Shown: one piece after another, positions 12,625-23,700 of the stretch
How the letters are laid out: each line of letters opens with the position of its first letter
How positions within the stretch are numbered: position 1 is the stretch's first letter
DNA from: Membranipora membranacea
Taxonomy: Eukaryota > Bryozoa > Gymnolaemata > Cheilostomatida > Membraniporidae
NCBI GenBank assembly: GCA_914767715.1
Contig: OU612070.1
Span: 12,913,501-12,977,500 of the forward strand
Length of the DNA: 64,000 nt
Direction of reading: 5' to 3'
Translations under genes and position numbers: made by a program
The notes under the pieces: generated by a model
What the model saw: the letters and a program-made list of their open reading frames with translations, nothing else
What the model was told of the DNA's origin: nothing
The model's database searches: none

Positions 12625-12677
12625 TGGTGCAACCATAGACTTAATAATAAACCTTATTATTAGGTCAATGGGTGCAA
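12625..12677. repeat. Small inverted-repeat element, CCATAGACTTAATA family
   Basis: The arms read GGTGCAACCATAGACTTAAT on the left and, reversed, GTTGCACCCATTGACCTAAT on the right, with a short AT spacer. A second copy with a (TA)n core is at about 40432-40487, and a fragment is near 1611-1650. Confidence 0.6.
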
Positions 12678-13364
12678 CTCTACTGCCCATATAAATAAAC
12701 TGATTCCTACTGAAATGTAAATGATATTGGGCTATACACAAGTTGAAGGACTTAAAACAAACGTTTTTTGATGAAACTTGCCACAGTATAATTTTGACTA
12801 AAAAACGATATACAGTAGTAACGCTGATTAAAATACTCAATCTTTTAGATTATCAATACAGCTTGCCAAGACAGGCTTAAAATATGGATGATGCAATCCA
12901 TGTTTTATAACGGAAAATATCTATTAGATCATGATGAATCCTGAAAAATGAGGATTTCAGAATGAACAACCTTTGTGTAATCGATACTAACTATCCCTGG
13001 CGGTATATTTATAAATATTATATCTGTATAAACATTATTTGCCGCTAAATATTATGCAGACATATATAGTCACCTAAGGTAAAATGTCTCATGGCAGACT
13101 GTTGGAAATGCTTATGCACATAAGGTGTTCGAATCGCAAATAAAAATGAAGTTATTTGGGGCTCAAGTCAGTTGAAGCAACAGGACAGGTGAGTAATGTG
13201 ATCATTAAAAAACCCCCCTGGCTAATTAATTATAGCGTAACCTAATGAAACTAATGATAGGGTGGTGTCTCATTGTCACATTACAAGCCTGTAAATTATG
13301 ACTTTCGATGCAGAAAAAAGCAATTGCAGACAGGTTTCATGCTACTGTCAATCACACTAAGGGA

Positions 13365-13436
13365 GCCATGATAGTATAGTGGTTAGTACTTCGCGTTGTG
13401 GCCGCGAAAACCCAGGTTCGAATCCTGGTCATGGCA
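13365..13436 (+). tRNA. tRNA-His(GUG)
   Basis: A complete 72-nt cloverleaf is present. The acceptor stem GCCATGA pairs with TCATGGC, with discriminator A at 13436. The anticodon stem TCGCG/CGCGA encloses loop TTGTGGC with anticodon GTG at 13398-13400, and the T arm is CCAGG/CCTGG with TTCGAAT. Box A (TAGTATAGTGG) and box B (GGTTCGAATCC) match Pol III promoters, and TTTT follows at 13437. The base before position 1 is A, so the His-specific G-1 would be added after transcription, as is usual in eukaryotes. There is no intron and no CCA. Confidence 0.97.
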
Positions 13437-14743
13437 TTTTATTCCCGTTCAGCACTGCAATATAGGATATAAAAGGATATTTAGAGTATACCTGCAACTT
13501 AGCTTCTATTGAAACAAATCGTACTAGAAGCCACAACCTCCAGTAAATGACCTTGAACTAACTACAGCTCCATCGACCACAATGTACTGAATTTCATACC
13601 TGTTTTACCATGAATTGCTTTTCTAGTGTCCTTAACAAGTTGTCTTCTCTTACTGTAGGAATTATAATTTTTTGTTATCACACAATTTGATTAGCTCCTT
13701 CGATCAATGAAGGGTGTTGATTGGTATATAAATAAGGTCAATTACCTTAGTGTCTGTCACTGAGCCGAGTTTATTCATTTTTATATTTTCTTTGCTGATA
13801 AAATTTTCTTGAAAACAAGAATCGAATGATGTGAGATCAAGGAGTTAGAGATCAGTCACATGTGTCCTTTTGTTCTCTTTATGGTTTTTCCTATATAATT
13901 CTATGTTTTCAATCCAGGACAGCTGTAATGAGTTGGATATACAAGCAAAGCTTTATATCATAAGCCCTTTGTTGTTTTGCCAAAGAAACAGACTCAGTCA
14001 CTTGAGACTAAATGTCATGTATGTGCCTATCAGTATGAGTATCAGGTTAAGGTTTGAGATAACTGATGATGCTGAGTGCTCCTTGCTTAGTGGCTAGCCT
14101 TTCCTGACAAGCTTAGAGACCTATCCTAGGTTTTGCAGTAAACCTGCTTGGTTGGGGTGGGGCAATTAAAGCTTGTTAAAACAAGGCTACACAAGCAGGT
14201 TTACTCGTCATACTGCACTAATAAAAGGATAGTTCTCGGAGTTATTGCAATATTTGACTGCAGATCCACTTGGTCATCTTTTGAAAGAGGGGTATGTAAA
14301 ATATTGCCAGAGATTTAGCAGTGGACTTGTGCAGCACAGGCCTTCTGTAGTCCAGTACCCACCGTTGCGGCACTCGACTACTGGACTTGCACCAACTACA
14401 GAAAGCATGTTCAATTTCAAAGCTGGAATATTATTACTTCTTTTTATTTTAATGATATGTTTATTATATATTATAATAAATATCAAATTATATTCGCAGT
14501 AAATTTTTGTCCCATAAAGTGGGTCAGCATAATTCGCCCATTCAATTCCGCTCATTTTGTTTTTATCTACCAAAAAGTGTGATCTTCAACCCAACCACCT
14601 CTACAGCTAAACATCTGAGATAAATACTGCTGTGTCAGTGAGGGTTAATGATGCCAAGTAGCATAAGTGATTATTATGAAGCATGTTCTATTTTGTCATC
14701 AATCTACCATTTTCATGTTTGCCTGCTCAGGTGGTGTTATATC
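13437..14743. other. Spacer between tRNA-His and INTS5
   Basis: No supported exon is seen. A 14-bp inverted repeat (AGTAAACCTGCTTG at 14137-14150 and its complement at 14192-14205) surrounds a 41-bp loop. The 5' untranslated region and promoter of INTS5 should lie towards the right end; no clear TATA is visible. Confidence 0.45.
14137..14205. repeat. 14-bp inverted repeat with 41-bp loop
   Basis: AGTAAACCTGCTTG (14137-14150) pairs exactly with CAAGCAGGTTTACT (14192-14205). The left arm and its GGTTGGGGT neighbour resemble 4427-4441, so this may be a fragment of a dispersed element. Confidence 0.65.
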
Positions 14744-17700
14744 ATGGCATCTGCAGGAAGCATGGCTTCTATGAAGGACTCTCAGGGGTTGCTCCAAAAC
14801 GCTGTGAGGAAATTTACAAGCCAAATCAGTTCTCCTGTATACCGGGTATGTATATAAGATGTGTTCCGTGTAAAAGTGTAAATAAATCCTAAAGTTTGAT
14901 TGATTGGGCCCAAGTGTTATAATCTGTCAGTATTGTTGAGGACTCTAATTTAAGCTGATGTTAACTCATGATGTATAGCACACACAACATAGTGAAATAA
15001 GCTAATCTGTTATTCAAGCCAAACTGCAAACTTAATATTTCCTTCTTTCCCATTATTATTTGGCATTTTTTTGTAATACTTCAGTTGCTGCAATTGAATA
15101 GGTAAAGCGAGTGATGTAGGGTTAATTTGCTAAATGTGGCTATCCTTTTAATGTTTAGGAGCAGGATGTAAAAGCAATGACAGAATCAGCATTGCTACTG
15201 ATGCGACAACTACCTGTAGCTCGTAATGCTGTACTCAGCTACTTTGGTAGGAGGTTCGATGATGCTGCAAATCGATATCTACAGAATCGAGTGGACAAAG
15301 TGACAGGCAATTTGTACAACTCATCTACCCCGGCCTACAATGGTAAGTGTGCCTCAACCCTCAGGCCATCTGTTTTTTATGTGCAGAAGCTCAGGGTTTT
15401 CAAATAATCAAAGCGAACTTGTCTGTTAGTGAAAAGAAAGACAGGAAAGACTAATTCGTTTTGTAAAAAAATTACAGGCATTTATCTTTTACATATGCAA
15501 TAAATAACATAGTGATTAAATTGATTAAAATATACTGAGAAAATGTGAGCTTGTTCGCATCGTTGATCATAAGGTGAGCCCTCATCATGAACTCTCATCT
15601 GAGGACTTATGCAGGGAAACTCCTTATGTATAAGACTGACACAACTTTTTCTATATTTTACTGTTTAAAAGGCCCTGTAAGATATTGAGACTACCCTTAA
15701 ATATTTTGAGCGCAGTATCAGATATGCTTCATAGCTGGTGGTCACTGTCTGAGAGACAGATTTACTGTGACCATTCTGATCACAGTCTCGATTTGACACT
15801 GTTGTTCATAACAATATCTCGCGGCACGCTCTCAACATCTGTCACCCCTGAAAGTATGAGGAAAGGCGTCTACAACATTCATTTATTCACTCAGATTTTC
15901 AAGCTCACCAAGTTAAGCATTTCTGAGGAATCAAACTCCCTCGGGATATGGAAAATCAGTCGCCTCTTTCTTTTATTAAGAATCTTGGCGAGTCCTTTAA
16001 TTTTTATCTATCAATTATTCTATCTTTTGGATATTCAAGAAGGAATGTTCCTCCACAGTGGTGCCACCTCTGATCCATACTCTTACCTGTAAGTTGCATA
16101 GCAAGTTTGAGCTCCTTCTTCAATATGTCAAGTATAGACATCACGCCTTCTTCTCCCTAGACAAAGTTTTGCTTCAATATTATTTGATCGTGATATTATA
16201 TGCAGGCAATGTTGTAAAGAGGAAAAATTCTGTTCAGTTTTATACTAAGCTACCTGTACAAATATCACCATAAATTGAATTGGCAGCAGTGGCGGGTAGG
16301 GTAGGAAGTTCTGATTGCAGCCACAGTGTTCTAGACAGGGAGGAATGAATCTTGGTGATGCTTGCAATTGCAGTTTGTTGATACAAACTGCTGTGACTCT
16401 AGTGATCTTCAACCAAATATTTTCTTTGGACATATTCAGCTGTGACTGTGGCATTCTTACCCCTACAGCCAAACCCCAGAGAATAGGTCTGCCTATGAAG
16501 ACTGCTCTAGCTCCCAGTGACAGAGCCTTAAGTACATCTGTACCTGTTCTAACTCCACTATCCATATACACCTCAACTCTCCCATCTACTGCTCTCACCA
16601 CCTCCTCTAGTGCCATTATCTGTAAGGAATATCAAACTCTACTTAGAAGATTCCCTACATCGAAGCCAGATGATGGGCTTTGCTATAAGAAAGAAACACA
16701 CTATAACTATCGACTGTTGAACCGCCCTTCATTTTTCATTTTCATTGAAAAAACACTTACAGTGGAGGAAACACCATCCAGTTGTCTCCCACCATGATTA
16801 GACACATAGATAGCACTGCATCCTGCCTCTAAAGCCTTCTCGGCATCATACCCTATAGAAATACAGAATATTTGCAACATTTCAACAACTAAGGCAGTTT
16901 TCGTCTGAACTCGTGTTAAATCAACCTGTGCTACTGCTTGCAATACCCACTGGAACAGATTCTCCATGTGACAAAAATAAAAAGAGAAGCGGGTGGTTAG
17001 TTCCTTCAAATTGTTTAATTTTGCTCCTGTGGCAAGAAACACAGCGCTTTCTTGCTGCGAATCTGCTTAATTGTCATGCATTGGTTCAGGTGTCAAATGT
17101 GCAAAATATTTGATCGTGCTGAATATCTCTCATAGAGTTATAGAGTATATAATAACACTAAAGTATTTCCCCTCAACCTAAGCTGCAAGACATGTTTGCA
17201 AGCTTGTCACAATGACCCATCGTGGAGCATTTCAATGACTTAAAGGTTTTTCTGACCTGTCATGATGCCTTTAGCTATCACAGGCAGTTCTGTGATTCTG
17301 GTGAGCCAGGTTATGTCCTTCCATGTCAGCGTGTTATCGAACATTGACAGTATCATTTTATACTGATCTCCTTCAAACTCAGTCAAACCATCAAAGTTAC
17401 CATACCTTGAAGATGAGGAGAAATTACGAGCTAATTGTAGCTAATTATTGGTATCCAATTATGAACTTTGTCCTTACTTAGTAAATGGGATAACTCCATA
17501 CACATTTTAAATGGATAAAGCTCGATCAAGCATAGTCGTTTGAAGAAAACCTACCTTATATAAGCAGGCATACTAAATTTATTCCTATGGCTAGCTCTGC
17601 GTTTCCCAACCTCTGATGTGTCAACAGTCACTACTATAGCTTTGAATCCTGCTTTCTCCGCTCTACTCACCAACTTCTCACTCCAACTTCTGTCCCTAAA

Positions 17701-20700
17701 AATTGGAGCTAAATACTGTAGGACAGAGAACAGAAATAATGCTTGTCAGCCATAAATAAGTTCTGTCCTTTTGTGGGATGATGACAATTAGATTACGAAG
17801 ATATAACTTCATAATTGCTTCATAATCCTTTGGTGCTCACCATTAGCAATTTAATGGAGTGAGGTTGGTAATGGCAAATTTTTCGCAACATTTATTGTTA
17901 CCTACTTGCACACATATAATTGGAACCACTTGAGAGCTGTCGGAGCTGCTTGTGATATTTGATCAACACTGTAGTTTGTGCCAGTGCTGATACACACACA
18001 GGTTCCCATCCTTTCAGCAGCTGTAATAGAAGACAGAATAATATTGAGTTGTGATTCTTCTCATTATCAGTTTGAGTCGGGATAGCAAAGGTAGCTAACC
18101 ATGAATAGAGATTCATTTAGGGTTTGATGTACCTGAGTCTGCTCATTGGTGCCAAAAGTCTTACCTTTCGCTGTTCCTATTTCTCCTGTCCAGTGAGCTA
18201 GCTGGTGAAGACCAGTTGGTGCTATGCAGACTGGAAATTCTATTCTTTCTCCTAGTATGGTTGTGTGTAGTTTGATATCTGATACATCTACCATCATCCT
18301 CGGTCTGAATCGTAATCTATAATTGCACATGGTTATAATTCCCGAAGACGATGATGTGTTGAAGAAGAGGCATTGTATTTTTATGCAGTGATTCAGCGGA
18401 AAGAATATTTCTGTTGGGCTATCATGCAGCACAAAGTGAGCGAGTCTTACAAATATGAACCTATTTTGACCAAAACTCGCCTAACCGCTCTTCTCTTCCA
18501 CAGTAATTGGTACATAACTAACTCAACCCACAGTCTGAAGTCAGCTTTGTTTTCCGTGAGAGTTTGTTCCTCATCAGCACCAGTGGACCAATAATCTCTG
18601 GTGTTCATATCCACCATAGCCTTAGCTCTCTTCTCATAATCAGTGAGACATACAAGGTGCCCTCCATTACTCTCCATATCACTGGGGAAATTGTTTCCAC
18701 TCTATGTCATTCACAACTGTATATTTCTCAATTAGCACTCAAATCTAACCATTGACTGAGCCTACAAATTCTGAACTTAGTGTTATGACTATGCGACCTT
18801 TGAACACAAAAATCTACACGGCATCAGATATAGCTTGCAGTAGTACCAGAGACTATAGATATATCTATAGTCTCTGGTAGTACCTCAAATATACTATATT
18901 GCATGTCATGTGTGACAGCCAAAAATAAAATCCCTGTCTGACAGCTGATTGACAGTTAGTGCCCTCAGCCTTTTTTGCTCATCTGACTGACTGGAAAAGT
19001 CAAACAAACAACTGTAATCAATAAAGACTTCTAGGAACGATAAATAAGTTTCCGATTTAGTCTAATGTATTTTGTAAACAAAATATTCACAGACATGGCG
19101 ATGCAAATTGGGAAAAAGTGTAAAAATACCGTAAGAAACTGTAAAAATAAAGGTTTTTTCATATCCTTGCTCAGAAGGTGAGCCGTTATCATGAACTGAC
19201 ATTTGAGGACCTGTGCTGGTTAGTTCCCTGTGTTTTAGACTGACTCAGCTTTTCCCTTAACCTGTTGGAAAGGTCCCAAACTCCCTGTCAAAATTACCAT
19301 ACAAGTTCGGGCTCAGTATCAGATATGCTTCATAGCTGGTGGTCACTGTCTGAGAGACAGATTTAATGTGACCATTCTGATCACAGTCTCGCTTTGACAC
19401 TGTTGTTCATGACAATATCTCGCGGTACTCTCTCAACATCTGTCACCCCTGAAAGTATGGGAAAAGGCAAAGATGAAAGATCTCATTCATCACATAGAAT
19501 TAGGTTTCAAGGTCACTAAGTAAATCATTTGAATGGAATATCAATTCTTCAGAATATGAAAATCAACTTGTCTCTTTCTTGATCGAGGACCTCACCAAGT
19601 CTCCTCTGGTCTCTTGCACATATAAGAGAGGAATAATAATATATAATATGTTCCTCCACAATGAAGCCGCCCATTTCTCATACTTACCTGTAAGTTGCAT
19701 AGCAAGTTTAAGCTCCTTCTTCAATATTTCAAGTATAGACACCGCCCCCTCTTCTCCCTTTAAATTTAGATAAAGTTTCCCTCAGATATAGTTTGATTGA
19801 CATATCATCTGCTGGTAATGCAATAGAAATGATAATTCTGTCTACCAACTTTCAAATTCCCTCATGAATAAATAATTAAATGGGAAGAAGTTCCAAATGT
19901 AGCTAAAGTGATCTGAAATATAATCTAGGCAAGGGCAGATAAATCCTGATGATTGCGGTTTGGTTATACAAACTAATTCTTGTGATGTTATACAAAAATA
20001 CTAAGCTGCAGCTCTTGGAATCTTACCGCTACAGCCAAACCCCAGAGAATAGGTCTGCCTATGAAGACTGCTCTAGCTCCCAGTGACAGAGCCTTGAGTA
20101 CATCTGTACCTGTTCTAACTCCACTATCCATATACACCTCAGCTCTCCCATCTACTGCTCTCACCACTTCTTCTAGTGCCATTATCTGTCCGGTATAGAA
20201 ATCTCTCATTAGTGATTTTTTAAAGTTTAGACTGATGATGGGCTCTGCCTAGCTCAAGTTTGATGCAGTTAAAGTGCATTTGGAAATCATTTCCCTTTTC
20301 TGTATCGCTGCAAACTATCAGTGGTTGGGGAGCAATTCTGAATGCAGGCACTTGGGATCAAACTTGACCTAGTCTTTGTCATAAGAAACTAATACTTTCT
20401 TACTAACATCTGTTGAAATGCCCTTCATGTTTATCGACACTTAACTTACAGTGGAGGACACACCGTCTAGCTGTCTCCCACCGTGATTAGACACGTAGAT
20501 AGCACTGCATCCAGCCTCCAATGCCTTTTCAGCATCATACCCTATATAAATACAGAATTTCCATCATTTCAACAACACTTGACAGGAAACTAAGTATAAG
20601 TTTTCAACTAGTTTTAGTTGTCTCTTGTTGTAGTGCTTTCACTACCCGTCGAAACAGTTTTCCCACCGGAATAAAATGACAAGCGTTGATTGCACCTGGT

Positions 20701-23700
20701 GCTGTTAATGACTAGCGTATTGTCTTAATAAATTGTGGTCTGTTTATTCATCCCAAAAAACTCCTACAAGCCATGACAAGATGGGCTGAAAAAGCCTTCT
20801 CTTCTTATGAAGCCGTCAAGAATATCTGAACCACAGACAGCCTTTATTTGTCTGACCTGTAATGATTCCTTTAGCTATCACAGGTAGTTTTGTAATGCTT
20901 GTGAGCCAGGCAACATCCTTCCATGTCAGCGTGTTATCAAACATAGAATGTATCATCTTATACTGATCGCCTTCAAATTCAGTCAATCCATCGAAGTTAC
21001 CGTACCTTAAAGACAAAGATTAGACTTTAGCAATGATGGTGCTGTTTAAATTGTTCATGCGACTTTTTATGATTTATCGTCATTGTAATGTTACACACCC
21101 GTATCTGCTATGGATGGTGTACGTCTTTACAAAACAAGGTGATGAGCCGCTCAGAGAAAGGCTACTACATTGTCATTATTGACCAAGTTTTATTCCGAGT
21201 TACTCCCTCTGCACATGATTACTGCTGTAGACAGCTGACCATATAGTTGTTGTAGCACAACAGCACAAGGTATATGGATAAAACTTGATCAAGCAGTAGT
21301 ATACATTACCAAACCTACCTTAGATGAGCAGGCATACCAAATTTATTCCTGTGGCTTGTTCTGCGTTTGCCAACCTCTGGTCTGTCGACAGTCACCACCA
21401 AAGCTTTAAATCCGGCTCTCTCCGCTCTACTTACCAACTTCTCACTCAAACTTCTGTCCCTAAAACCAAAATTTGCGGTTAAGCCTATGCTCAAACAAAA
21501 TGGTTATCATTGTATGTTGGGCTGTGACCACTGCCCAGCCCATAATAAATTGATGAACTAGTATTGGGGTCTGGTTAAAATAAATCAAGTCACCTTAACT
21601 TGGCAATTGTGGAGTTAGGTCCAGGTTGGGATGTTAATAGTTCTCATATCTTGAACAAACCGTGGCGTCTGTCCTGTTTGAAAACTTGCTGTCCAGCTGA
21701 GTTGAATGCTATAAAATCAGCTTACGTTTTCCATTTGTATTTCGCTGGTTCTGGTTGATAATTGAGTACCATGTGGTAAGGATACTCAGTAAGATTCAAA
21801 CAGAAATGTTTTTTTCACATTTACATATATGAAACCTACTTGCACACATATAACTGGAACCATTTGAGAGCTTTTGGGGCAGCTTCTGATATTTGATCAA
21901 CGCTGTGGTTAGATCCAGTGCTGATACACACACAGGTTCCCATCCTTTCAGCAGCTGTAATAGAAGACAGACTTTGAGTTAGAAATAATTCGGGAAAGTC
22001 AGACAAAAATAGGCAACTTTACCAGGCCTTTGAAAATAGACCACTTTCAACAAGTTGTCTTCCCATGCTGTTTTTACACCGCCAATACTACAGATACGAC
22101 TACTATATTTATATAGCCTAGTACAGAAAAAGCTTCTAATAAAGTCTTACACAGGATCAGGATTTCAATGCAAATGTGTAGGTAATTGTCATATAAGTGC
22201 TGTTGGTATTCATAAAATATCTTCATTCAAATTACTGAAGTGGCAACCCCAATCAAATGAGGCATTTACTCTACCGAACAAATATTTGAGTTGAGATAAT
22301 ACATGTATGTACTCGTGGTTAGAATTTGTGAACTTGTGCATCGGGCTCCAACGTCTCACCTTTGGCTGTTCCTATTTCTCCGATCGGATGTCCTAGTTGG
22401 TGCATACCAGAGGGAGCTATACAGACGGGGTATTCTATTCTCTCTCCGAGTATGGTTGTGTGCAACTTGATACCCGACACGTCTACCATCATCCTAGGTC
22501 TGAAGTGTAACCTATAATAGTGCAAAATTACAGAGCCTATGAGAAGACCAGATGGGTTTTGGTAGCAGCGTCGTATTTTCCTGCCGAAATGTTGCAGTGA
22601 CCATGTTTCTGTTAGTCTGACTTACCATCGTACGTGAGTTATATGACTATCCCAGTGAGGCTGGTAGTATGTGCTGGGCACACTAAGTGTAATCTCTCCT
22701 ACGTATAGGAGTTCAAAATAAACCCACATTTTTCAATTTAGGTAATACAGGTTAAGTTATACAAGATATAGTTGTTGCATGTGAACATGTACTTGGCATC
22801 GATGTTGCAAACAGTTTTCTACTTTGCATGGTGATTAATTTGATACATGACAAACTCAACCCACTGTCTGAAGTCAGCTAAGTTTTCTGTGAGAGTCTGT
22901 TCCTCATCAGCACCGGTGGACCAGTAATCTCTGGTGTTCATATCCACCATAGCCTTAGCTCTCTTCTCATAATCAGTGAGACATACAAGGTGCCCTCCAA
23001 CACTCTCCATATCTCGGCCTTATTTGTTTCCACTATATCTGATTGTCTATATCCTCAACTATTGTGAGTTAATTTCTCAATCGGCGCTCAGCTTTAACCA
23101 GCCTGGTCAGTACGGAGAAACTTTAACTCCACTTGCACTTTGATGGACAAACAGATTTAATGTTGCACAAAAAGACGCTACAACCTACTACTCGAACTTG
23201 ACAACTGCACTACACAGTACTATTTTGGTGTGCAAAGTCACGCTTGACAGACATACTAAGTGAAATGACATACCTGCCAAATAACTGACAGCTGGAGATT
23301 TTGACATGACAGCCTACCAGTTGCCTGCATGACCACATACTTTGTTTACATTTCAATGCATACACGGTCAGCCTGTTATGAAACCAGTCAACATTACTGA
23401 GTTTGCGTTCTTGATGATGATTGATGTTTCAGGAGGCGAGATCAAAGATACTATATCATTTAATTGATTACTAGTAAGCACTTTTTGCCCAGGTCAAAAA
23501 AACAAACAGGTGTAATAAAATATAGGTCTATGCCTTCTGTAATATTTATGTAATAGATGATAAAGAAACAACTACTGTTTTTAGATCATTCTCCACAAAA
23601 GCTGAATTTGATTGCAGTAATTATAGGTATATAAATTCAGTTTCTTCGAAACAAATTTCAGTAATGATCTGATATCTGCCATAACATGTGGACTTGCTCC

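Larger units (their letters stand above)
11537..13364. other. Gene-free AT-rich DNA
   Basis: This holds the 3' flank of the lectin gene and AT-rich sequence with no supported exon. One element of the CCATAGACTTAATA inverted-repeat family lies at 12625-12677. Confidence 0.5.
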
